DNA from: Aliivibrio_A kagoshimensis
Lineage (GTDB): Bacteria; Pseudomonadota; Gammaproteobacteria; Enterobacterales; Vibrionaceae
Assembly: GCF_050337105.1 (NCBI RefSeq)
Contig: NZ_JAKJSQ010000028.1
Span: 1 to 50,692 of the forward strand
Direction of reading: 5' to 3'
DNA: 50,692 bases
The translations under genes were made by a program, and so were the position numbers. Below the pieces are notes generated by a model. That model ran no database searches. It was not told the origin of the DNA and was given only the letters and a program-made list of their open reading frames with translations. Position 1 is the first letter of the stretch. Every line of letters begins with the position of its first letter. Below, one piece after another: positions 9,501 through 15,388 of the stretch.

Positions 9501-10825
9501 TTATCCTTGCCTGCAGGCTTGTAACTACCATCCATACATACACTATCAGGCGTTGTATCCCATCTATAATCTCTATCATTCCTATCGTCACTATTTCTAG
9601 TTCTGTGCCTTATTATTTTCCATGTTGTAGTCTGGATTCTAGGGTTAGATTCCGAGCCTACTAATGTATATTTTCCTTTACTATCAACAACTGTAGAGCC
9701 ATCAGGATTACGCAGTGTATATACTTGCTTCGTATCTGACATACGATGATCTTCTTTCTGATATTGATTTAGAATGCCATAAACCTCGGATGTCCCATCA
9801 CGGTTTCGATCCATAAACCTAGGACTATAAAAAGTGATATTTTGGTTGGCATACTCTGAAGCCGCTCTTGAACTCCAATCAAACTCACTCTTAGTGGTAC
9901 AGTTCTTATCAACACAGTACTCAATAGACTGAAGCAGCGTGCGCTGAGTGGCTGATGACTGAGCATAACTGAAGTTGTATTGGCCAGTATCGGTGGTGCC
10001 ATCTGCGGCAAAGGTTGAAATAGCACTGATGCGTTGGCTTCGTTTTAATAAAGCCCCTGAACGGTATTGCGAAGTTTTATCCGGACGATCGGCGTAGTTG
10101 AACACCACTTTTCCGCCTACATAGTTAATCTCATTGATGCGATGCGAGCTAGTCGCCAGATCTTCATGATAGGTGAAATCGATGCTGTTTTGATTGGCTT
10201 TGGTGGCGATTTTATTAACCGCCCACCTTAATACACTCTCACTCCCAGGCAGCTCGGCACGTGAATCGACAGTGTTACCGTACTCATACAGTGAGCCATC
10301 TTTGCGCCACACTTTGAAATATTCAGGGCCACTGCCCGAGGTGCCAAAGGAGACGATTTTTGAGTAACCATTATCTTTTAATCGGTACTCCGTTAAGTTG
10401 TCACCATCTTTGCCTGATACTGCAATCAAACGCTGACCATCAAGACAGAAGCGGTCGTTTTCGTTAAAGTTTACGCCTCCCCAAGCGCCATCGGTGGCAA
10501 TGTTTTTTCCACATCGCCCTATGGAAGATAGACCGCCAATGCTCCATCCCATGCCCATCACACCATTGGGTGAATCACTTCGGTACTCAATACTCAGTTG
10601 TGGTTGATGTCCGCCACGACCCGGCGCAACAGAAATAGGCAGCGTATAACCGGCTTGACCACCGGAGACAAAGAAATCCCCAGATAACATAGCCGTTTGG
10701 CTAGGTCCGGTAGGTGTTGTTGCAAATGAAGGTAATGAAAACAGGGATAGGGTTAATCCATAACTTAATGCTGCGATCTGACGTTTAATCAGACGACGAT
10801 TAATGCTAAAAAATCCATTTTGCAT
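3584..10825 (-). CDS. Giant Sec-exported SpvB/FG-GAP/Rhs protein with variable C-terminal tip
   Basis: 2413 residues. An N-terminal signal peptide (basic start, hydrophobic AALSYGLTLSLFSLPS, then FATTPTG) leads into an SpvB/TcaC-like domain at about 45-330 (LSIEYRSDSPNGVMGMGWSI). FG-GAP/VCBS-type calcium repeats follow at about 330-640 (DFNGDGKE, DLNGDGLDD, DVNNDGNLD, DMNNDGYPE, DLNGDGWSD). YD/Rhs repeats run from about 1060 to 2130, then the Rhs core end with GRFISADP, RYSYVWNNPLKYVDPTG (DPTG at 2169-2172). The last 241 residues are an unrelated tip. This is the layout of TcdB/TccC and Rhs shells that enclose and release a toxic C-terminal domain. The tip is AT-rich, has two close cysteines (MYECYGGNC), and ends in a beta-rich stretch with many Gly; no known toxin motif was recognised. 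Two related inserted modules occur at about 865-1018 and 1520-1795, the second preceded by a coiled coil. The operon also holds the small anchored protein upstream and the membrane protein downstream. Confidence 0.88.
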   Translation of the reverse strand: MQNGFFSINRRLIKRQIAALSYGLTLSLFSLPSFATTPTGPSQTAMLSGDFFVSGGQAGYTLPISVAPGRGGHQPQLSIEYRSDSPNGVMGMGWSIGGLSSIGRCGKNIATDGAWGGVNFNENDRFCLDGQRLIAVSGKDGDNLTEYRLKDNGYSKIVSFGTSGSGPEYFKVWRKDGSLYEYGNTVDSRAELPGSESVLRWAVNKIATKANQNSIDFTYHEDLATSSHRINEINYVGGKVVFNYADRPDKTSQYRSGALLKRSQRISAISTFAADGTTDTGQYNFSYAQSSATQRTLLQSIEYCVDKNCTTKSEFDWSSRAASEYANQNITFYSPRFMDRNRDGTSEVYGILNQYQKEDHRMSDTKQVYTLRNPDGSTVVDSKGKYTLVGSESNPRIQTTTWKIIRHRTRNSDDRNDRDYRWDTTPDSVCMDGSYKPAGKDNLVAYCGNKAAGDFNGDGKETLISKNNQQSTQVTDLNGDGLDDIIYIYPSDNRYIKFKLSGIHSSFKTLHAFNTKGNTNQFQLADVNNDGNLDIFTRSFGTLMQNGVNRRFYDGSGAGNIYLFDGNHFTARQQRFGGVTGNSQFVDMNNDGYPELFRAGKFYRNNFGTVTDEVLLSYDSATTWNSISFRDLNGDGWSDFTVNNRRSTGSIGTSKLRRSTAAVQDKIIKFREFGVEYSIDYTAAVDSGVHTQQPHYAWPIVSSTPRRYLVEKTTKSPLGYQPTETTYHYEGAKSHRKGHGFLGYKTITSIQKSEVETKTVTEFLQGETNIELAGKRKSVIVTKNSLKVSEKQFDYKHLEFQGQGAKYHQVYANKITSKTFDINPDSLAKVEKQEVVDVIKDRFGNTTKTVKNISSDFAGAGAFKVEQTSEYIASWLNKNYEVLHLNSVVNIVDIEQRLASYKTKLIGHCAADGSIYFKPADLIVLIHGEVDVPIIAERYNDYYKYNKASYTEGFDGLISYRGTLRSVTESVFNNIETKECGSYSISDFDGDGKVEFSSAPSTQSELATETGDNFWKISAPKFSTETITDLSNNLIRSVSNTFSYDTKGQLTQSDTQSSQYEAGDSAYGRVDKSVINRYRYDQYGNVISTAVSGTDLAERQSTTQYDLSNGLFPISETNALGHKTQFTHDGKTGQIAESISATKGRKTSWNYDEFGRLAQQTAPGINNITSVSYKLGQHCANATTQTAYCSITSATQRGQTVVHYDYAGREIRNLHQAFNGEWVVRDTSWDRSGRKVASTRPSFLKKLKSTQATVTFTYDALSRVRTKTEPAAEGGDAVFTTRYSGLETTLEDARGFLHSTHQNVLGHISKKVEPHGAYQDYTYYPDGKLKTTTDSQGNVTSIRYDNLGHRTHLDDPDMGKWRYNYNILGELVTKQDANGVKTTLTYDLLGRKVSETSGSQVSTWRYDERGAIGTLSSFEGNGSRTDYYYNQSGLLEESAMVVNGEKFSTLYRYDEIERLEREVRPNGVDQTNLSNAINLDFNKLTQDRLAVDYFYNDLGYLEKVGSPKTYADEVFTSASFREEITLLIKEATEQAKQYLAKAEEYATQKTFYADKAAEYQAKTVNVHQLEASSAALLQGANRYKQWCNAQGECYLRPATWVMLHDEVTIPLDVTLDGTIFRIESQIASSVPGERTYTTVLHPINESGFLGQPLTKAHDFLLTDYHKDGGLDLVSSEDIYVAKADSTTQQQLLYTADDLVKASEISASRYQYYIELADQLLSLVEKVADLSGLYCESANQLAGGSTANVDFAGKAGCGKSDGVSQTDHLEQIHKNSEDAKAGEQQYIYYWQRRDTDAYDHTLAETLGNGLVNTYVHNQNTGRPEYITTHKSSQVFNSQLKSATNSGRNIRLIEYRYDDHNNVTMRYDLELGIKDRYEYDGLDRVIKNSIELDSATRHTVGNPDLNGPFTFSYDTLGNIKSKTGIGSYSYNKVNAGPHAVTQANGLDFNYDKVGNLTHATGEAGAVERTIGWNYYNKPVSIERNNNRVEFKYDANHSRYLKTSSDGKETIYVSNKYERTTDNATGEVQHKHFIYAEGKLIALNTQTQEANKALKDKQVRYLHYDALNSVDMITDGYGNIVEKRSYDVWGKTRKVVWQESSPTSLALAAITNRGYTGHEQIEEVGLVHMNGRVYDQELGRFISADPIIQAPFVTNSFNRYSYVWNNPLKYVDPTGFELSQEEIDNIGGNPFGLENNYNDDRYDWTEGNKKDDNGSKHNISSEKLYENNEGEWVNGTAEGVIEEFQRIETIAGRVMYECYGGNCGLYENTDVEGIYDNYIRKVYISGGRLVKKHVTVKVGIGSGVKLKYRVSGFNAEFGANISIKSVLSDDLSKQGIDVEVQGPSLEVSLNGKGIKGTLGKTIDHYHPSNPNNNTQTNQVAKFENTLFGNGEGLSTDGESLGLSIGHGIMVDIEIKW

Positions 10826-10882
10826 ATCGGCCTACTTTTATTGGGTATTATGGGGGAGTAAAGGGTGTGGGTGACAATCGGT

Positions 10883-11269
10883 CTACTGGTTGTTATTAAT
10901 AACAACCTCAATATTTTCCAGTCTTGATTTCAACTCTACATATTTATTAGGCAGTTCTTTTTTACCGTCTTTACTAGCAACTACTTTTGGTAGCTTATTT
11001 GATAATAAAAATTCGTTTTCTTGCTGTTCATGTAACATTGAATGAGTCATCGCTTGCTGCAGTTGCTGGATGGGCGCTGGGTAGTCCGCTTGTTCACTAA
11101 GCTCTACGGAAGGAGCAGGTGACACCAAACCAACCATGGAGGTTAACTCACTATTTTTTATGTTCTTTTTTGCATTATCCTGGTTGGATTTATGATTAGA
11201 ATAAGATAAGGCAATCGCGACAACAGCTACTATTAACAGTAATAAAATTGAGGTATTACGTTTAGTCAT
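10883..11269 (-). CDS. Small membrane-anchored protein upstream of the Rhs gene
   Basis: 128 residues from MTKRNTS. An upstream ATG at 11284 adds five residues, but GGGG lies at good spacing before the ATG at 11269. One N-terminal hydrophobic segment (ILLLLIVAVVAIALSY) makes a signal anchor. The remainder is polar, Gln/Glu-rich and probably helical (IQQLQQAMTHSMLHEQQENE), ending in a second helical stretch (KSRLENIEVVINNNQ). No Cys in a lipobox position. It precedes the Rhs gene by 57 nt on the same strand with no terminator between them, so the two are probably co-transcribed. An accessory or export-helper role for the Rhs protein is inferred from position only. Family not recognised. Confidence 0.65.
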   Translation of the reverse strand: MTKRNTSILLLLIVAVVAIALSYSNHKSNQDNAKKNIKNSELTSMVGLVSPAPSVELSEQADYPAPIQQLQQAMTHSMLHEQQENEFLLSNKLPKVVASKDGKKELPNKYVELKSRLENIEVVINNNQ

Positions 11270-11556
11270 AATAATAAACCCCATATTGATAAAGTGAAAT
11301 TCAACGCTACCGCCCTCTGGTTGTTAGCCCAGATAGTCATATACACAATTAAAATGTTAATCTCGATAAATATGCATGGCTATTATATAACTTGCAATAT
11401 TAACCATAATTAAAACAATTATTAGTTTCATATTTAAAATGTAAATCTACTAATTACTGTAAACACGGGTGTAATCGATAGTTTTAATTACAATTAGAAA
11501 TATCAAATAGGCTGTTATATATACACTGTTGTTATTAATTTGTTTCACCCACAAAA
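11270..11556. promoter_or_regulatory. AT-rich leader of the Rhs operon (no gene seen)
   Basis: No credible ORF. From 11371 on, this stretch shows patchy but colinear similarity to 12054-12192: TATGCAT at 11371 and 12054, TTTCATATTTAAA 55 bp further on in both, and GTAAT(C/T)GAT about 44 bp after that. It probably carries the promoter of the Rhs operon, though no single -35/-10 pair stands out. Confidence 0.45.
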
Positions 11557-11585
11557 AAGCCAGAGCATTTCCTATGCTCTGGCTT
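11557..11585 (-). terminator. Rho-independent terminator after the 11627-11977 gene
   Basis: A perfect 11-bp stem AAGCCAGAGCA / TGCTCTGGCTT with a 7-nt loop. Read on the minus strand it is followed by a run of T (11551-11558). It is nearly identical to the terminator at 12193-12221. Confidence 0.85.
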
Positions 11586-11626
11586 AATTGTTTATCACGC
11601 GATTTATTAAGAGATCATCGCTATAT

Positions 11627-11977
11627 CTACCACGGAATTATCCCTACTTTAACGCCCAATATATCCTGAGCATCTCCCCAGTGATTACAGCTATTGCTCA
11701 CCAGTAGATCCACATGTTTCTCTTTTGCGGCGTAAGCTGTCATCACAAGAGTGACCATATCTTGGTAATTAGCAGCGGTACTGCTGATTGCAAAGCGTTC
11801 CGTGGTGGCGCACGGGGCCATCTCTCTTATGTCACCATCCACATTAACAAATAGAACGCTAAATTCACCGCTGGAGTATATCCCCGTCCCCACTATCGTT
11901 CTGTCTATAAAGTATTCGGCTGACACAATATTGAATGACACAAAAGCCAATAAAAACAGTATTCCTTTACCTTTCAT
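11627..11977 (-). CDS. Small secreted protein between duplicated terminators
   Basis: 116 residues with a signal peptide (MKGKGILFLLAFVSFN, cleavage near VSAEY). The mature part is about 97 residues: FSVLFVNVDG, a Cys in APCATTER, a helix-like DMVTLVMTAYAAKEK, then HVDLLVSNSC and a final strand GVKVGIIPW. The plan of one central Cys, a helix ending in a KxVxV-type strand and a second Cys recalls the cluster at 1-1423, most closely 1085-1423, but identity is low. AAGGTGAG gives a good ribosome-binding site. It is monocistronic, with a terminator on each side. Function unknown; a role linked to the Rhs island is inferred only from shared plan and position. Confidence 0.7.
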   Translation of the reverse strand: MKGKGILFLLAFVSFNIVSAEYFIDRTIVGTGIYSSGEFSVLFVNVDGDIREMAPCATTERFAISSTAANYQDMVTLVMTAYAAKEKHVDLLVSNSCNHWGDAQDILGVKVGIIPW

Positions 11978-12053
11978 AACTCACCTTAAAATCACTATTA
12001 AGAAGCCCCCTTAAAACAAAGATTTGTAAACCACAAAGAGCAATATGAGTTAA

Positions 12054-12192
12054 TATGCATAGCTATAATTTAAGTTTCAACAACAAGTGGAATAAAAAGA
12101 GCAATTCATTTCATATTTAAAGTGAAAATCTATAATCAATGAAATTGCGATGTAATTGATTATTTTGTTAACAATTAATGGCACTCACAAAA
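12054..12192. repeat. Diverged copy of the 11371-11556 leader block
   Basis: Together with the terminator at 12193-12221, this segment repeats, in the same order and orientation, the block formed by 11371-11556 plus the terminator at 11557-11585. Matching landmarks are TATGCAT, TTTCATATTTAAA, GTAATTGAT and CACAAAAAAGCCAGAGCAT. The two copies differ by an indel of about 45 bp. Confidence 0.6.
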
Positions 12193-12221
12193 AAGCCAGA
12201 GCATCTCCTATGCTCTGGCTT
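12193..12221 (-). terminator. Rho-independent terminator after the AbgT transporter gene
   Basis: 11-bp stem AAGCCAGAGCA / TGCTCTGGCTT around TCTCCTA, followed on the minus strand by a T-tract. It differs from the 11557 copy only in the loop. Confidence 0.85.
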
Positions 12222-12261
12222 ACTTGTTTTCTATGATGCGTTAATTAACGCCTGTCACTTC

Positions 12262-13821
12262 CTACATAGTGTAGGTGTATGGTGCTTGGATGCCCAGTGG
12301 AATGCCTAAGCCCCAATATGCGAGTAGGAAGATGGTCCAACCGATTAACATGGCAATCGAGTATGGCATCATCATAGACGCTAAGGTTCCGATACCTGAA
12401 GACTTCACATAACGCTGGCAGTAAACCACAACCAGTGGGAAGAAGACCATCAGTGGTGAGATGATGTTAGACACAGAGTCACCCACACGGTATGCCGCTT
12501 GAGAAAGCTCTGGAGAGATCCCCACCGCCATTAGCATTGGTACTAGTATTGGACCAATCAATGCCCACTTCGCTGATGCTGACCCGACTAGCAAGTTAAC
12601 AAACGCGGTAAGCAGGATCATTCCAACAATGGTCATTTGACCTGGCATGTCTAGGAACTTCAAGAACTCTGCGCCGTATAACGCCAAGATAGTACCGATG
12701 TTCGACTGACTGAATGCAGCAAGGAACTGCGCACAGAAGAACGCCATCACCATGTAGCTGCCCATGGTACCCATGGTGTCAGACATCGCTTTAATCACAT
12801 CGTTGTTAGACTTAAAGGTGCCAGACACACGGCCGTATACCACGCCTGGAATGATAAACAGCACAAAAATTAACGGTACGATAGATTGCATTAATGGCGC
12901 TGAGAACGCAGTGATTTCACCTTCAGGTGAGCGTAGTGGAGAGGTTTCAGGGTAAACGGCGGCAACAAGTGCCACAATACCAGCAACCATAGCCCAACCA
13001 GCACGGTTAAAGGCTTTGGATTCAATCTCGCTGAACGATCCTAGATCGGGGGCTTTCTCTGCATCTTCATCGATTTCGATTTTAGATAGACGTGGCTCAA
13101 TGATTTTCTCAGTCACCCACCAGCCGATTCCGACCACCAGCACAGACGATAAGCCAGTAAAGAAGATATTCGACAGTGGATTAACGATGTAGTTAGGATC
13201 GAGTACTTGCGCAGCAGACTGAGTGAAGCCCGCTAGCAAGGGATCAATTCCCGATGGGATAAAGTTGGCCGAGAAACCACCAGATACGCCAGCAAACGCC
13301 GCTGCGATACCCACTAATGGATGACGACCCGCTGCGTGGAAGATGATGCCGCCCAGTGGAATAACCAATACGTAACCGGCATCTGCTGCTGTGTGAGACA
13401 CAATAGCCACCAAGATCAACATTGGGGTTAAGAAGCGTGCTGGCGTAAATTGCAGCATCTTTTTAAGGCCGGTTTGGATAAAACCTGAAGAGTCAGCAAC
13501 GCCGACACCTAGCATGGCAACTAGTACGATACCTAGTGGCGCAAATCCGGTGAAGGTGGTGACCATTCCAGATAAAAATCCAGCCAGTGATTGACCGGTT
13601 AATTGGTTGTTCACTTCTACAGCCGTGCCAGTAATAGGGTGAACCAGTCCGAAAGTCACTTGTGATAAAAGAGCGGACAAGGCCCAAACGAGCATTAAGC
13701 CCCAAAAAAACAGCAGTGCAGGATCAGGGATTTTGTTACCAGTCCGTTCGATAAAGTTCAAGAAGCGATCCATGCGACTTGATGTTTCTAGTGGTGTACT
13801 TTTTATGGCTTGGTTACTCAT
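12262..13821 (-). CDS. AbgT-family transporter
   Basis: 519 residues, the usual length of the AbgT family (p-aminobenzoyl-glutamate and related substrates). The N-terminus has FLNFIERTGNKIPDPALLFFWG, typical of the family, followed by many hydrophobic segments. Hallmark stretches include APLGIVLVAMLGVGVADSSG, SHTAADAGYVLVIPLG, FSANFIPSGIDPLLAGF and NLLVGSASAKWALIGPI. Family members are inner-membrane transporters; some import p-aminobenzoyl-glutamate and others have been reported to export sulfonamides, so the substrate here cannot be settled from sequence. It is monocistronic: a 491-bp gap lies upstream and a terminator downstream. No abgA/abgB hydrolase genes are adjacent. Confidence 0.9.
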   Translation of the reverse strand: MSNQAIKSTPLETSSRMDRFLNFIERTGNKIPDPALLFFWGLMLVWALSALLSQVTFGLVHPITGTAVEVNNQLTGQSLAGFLSGMVTTFTGFAPLGIVLVAMLGVGVADSSGFIQTGLKKMLQFTPARFLTPMLILVAIVSHTAADAGYVLVIPLGGIIFHAAGRHPLVGIAAAFAGVSGGFSANFIPSGIDPLLAGFTQSAAQVLDPNYIVNPLSNIFFTGLSSVLVVGIGWWVTEKIIEPRLSKIEIDEDAEKAPDLGSFSEIESKAFNRAGWAMVAGIVALVAAVYPETSPLRSPEGEITAFSAPLMQSIVPLIFVLFIIPGVVYGRVSGTFKSNNDVIKAMSDTMGTMGSYMVMAFFCAQFLAAFSQSNIGTILALYGAEFLKFLDMPGQMTIVGMILLTAFVNLLVGSASAKWALIGPILVPMLMAVGISPELSQAAYRVGDSVSNIISPLMVFFPLVVVYCQRYVKSSGIGTLASMMMPYSIAMLIGWTIFLLAYWGLGIPLGIQAPYTYTM

Positions 13822-14312
13822 ACGTAACTCCAGTTAAGTGCAGTAAATCCATTGAGCAGAATATAGAGAAGCTCTTTTGGATGTAAGAAGGAGATAGTGA
13901 AATTTTAAGCAGTCCTAAAAATGATGTACATGACATATTTTATGAAACAAGATGCTAAATATTTTATTTTGTAAATGATTATTAACCTGTAACGAGCCAT
14001 TAACGCAGGTAAAACAACCATTACGACATCTCACCTACAACTACGTTACCAATGCCTATTTTATGCTCTACTCACTTTTTCTAGCACGCTAAGAGACGTA
14101 TGAACCTTGTTGCTTTTTTGTTATTGATTTTCCAAGTGAAATGATATTCGCTTTTTCAATATTATTCACCTAATCACTTGTTTTATCTCAATTAATAACA
14201 TGGGCGTATGAAAAAAGAATTCCAGCCCCCTCTTCAAAATTTAACACTCATTGTGAATAATCCTAATTGTTTGAGGTATCATTAGCGAGCAGGTAGTGGT
14301 GAGGTCAATGGA
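13822..14312. promoter_or_regulatory. Divergent intergenic region, AbgT gene / diguanylate cyclase
   Basis: No gene seen in 491 bp. It must hold both divergent promoters. ACCTG (13985-13989) and CAGGT (14006-14010) form an inverted repeat within a longer imperfect palindrome (AACCTGTAACG and CGCAGGTAA), a possible operator. No repeat or RNA gene was recognised. Confidence 0.4.
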
Positions 14313-15305
14313 ATGAAACACGATATATTACTCAAGCTAAGTGAGCACTCTCTCGAAACACTATTAGAGATAGTGAGCGATGGCATTTGGGATTGGAATG
14401 GAAATACGGGTTATGTCTATCGAAGTCCTGGCTGGTATAGAATGCTCGGCTATGAAGTTGATGCGTTTGAAAACACCGTTTTTACGTGGGAGAGCGTGAT
14501 TCATCCCGATGACTTCGATCGAGTGATGTCGCACTTTGATGCCTATATTAATCAACGCTCTGACGCCTATAAAATAAAGTATCGTTGTCGAACTCAATGC
14601 GGGGGCTATATCTGGATTGAAGACCGAGCCCGAGTTGTGGAGAGGAATGAGGATGACTCTGTCGCTAGGATGATCGGTGCCCATCGCGACATCAGCAGTG
14701 AAAAGTTACTGGAACAGCAAAACCGGTTAGAGAAAGAATCACTACAAAAAGTCATTGATGTTCGGACTAAAGAGCTTAATGAAGCCAATCAACAACTCAA
14801 TTTGAAAGTAACTGAGATTCAGAGCTTAGCCAATACAGATTCACTGACTCTACTCTCTAATCGCTATCACTTTGAAAAACAGCTCGTGTCTGAAAGCGCA
14901 CGTGCTAAACGATTTAATGAACCCCTCTCTTTGATCTCTTTTGATCTTGATAACTTCAAACCGGTTAACGACAGGTTTGGTCACTCTTCTGGTGATTTTA
15001 TTTTAGTTGAAGTCGCTAAGATGCTAAAAGATAATATACGTTCCATCGATACCTCTGCCCGTTGGGGAGGTGATGAGTTTGTGGTATTACTGCCTAATAC
15101 CTCTCTAGAAAATGCTTTAATCGTTGCCGAAACCCTCAGAGACTATATTGACCAACAGATCATCATTAATGATTTTTCGATAACGGCCAGCTTTGGTGTC
15201 TCTCAATTAGAAAAAAACGAAGACCCTTTTAAATTAATGGCTCGCGCAGATAACGCACTGTATGTTTCAAAAGAGGGAGGCAAAAACAGTGTCTCCACCA
15301 TCTAA
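14313..15305 (+). CDS. PAS-GGDEF diguanylate cyclase
   Basis: 330 residues without membrane segments, so probably cytoplasmic. Residues 15-130 form a PAS_3-type fold with PAC tail: WDWNGNTGYVYRSPGW, HPDDFDRV, GGYIWIEDRARVV and GAHRDIS. A short coiled coil (LEKESLQKVIDVRTKELNEAN) leads to a GGDEF domain at about 165-330 with NTDSLTLLSNR, DLDNFKPVND and the intact active-site motif GGDEF in ARWGGDEFVVLL. RSID five residues before GGDEF fits the RxxD inhibitory site, so c-di-GMP product inhibition is expected. Synthesis of c-di-GMP from GTP in response to a PAS-sensed cue is the inferred role. The nearest terminator follows at 15337. Confidence 0.93.
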   Translation: MKHDILLKLSEHSLETLLEIVSDGIWDWNGNTGYVYRSPGWYRMLGYEVDAFENTVFTWESVIHPDDFDRVMSHFDAYINQRSDAYKIKYRCRTQCGGYIWIEDRARVVERNEDDSVARMIGAHRDISSEKLLEQQNRLEKESLQKVIDVRTKELNEANQQLNLKVTEIQSLANTDSLTLLSNRYHFEKQLVSESARAKRFNEPLSLISFDLDNFKPVNDRFGHSSGDFILVEVAKMLKDNIRSIDTSARWGGDEFVVLLPNTSLENALIVAETLRDYIDQQIIINDFSITASFGVSQLEKNEDPFKLMARADNALYVSKEGGKNSVSTI

Positions 15306-15336
15306 CATCCCCTCTCCTTTTACCCTGCGTCCATAA

Positions 15337-15363
15337 AAAAGCCCCTGCTAAACAAGGGCTTTT
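15337..15363. terminator. Bidirectional terminator between the cyclase and acyltransferase genes
   Basis: AAAAGCCC pairs with GGGCTTTT around an 11-nt loop, with A-rich and T-rich flanks. It lies between two convergent genes and can serve both. Confidence 0.8.
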
Positions 15364-15388
15364 AGTTCAAAAATTACTTACATTGATT

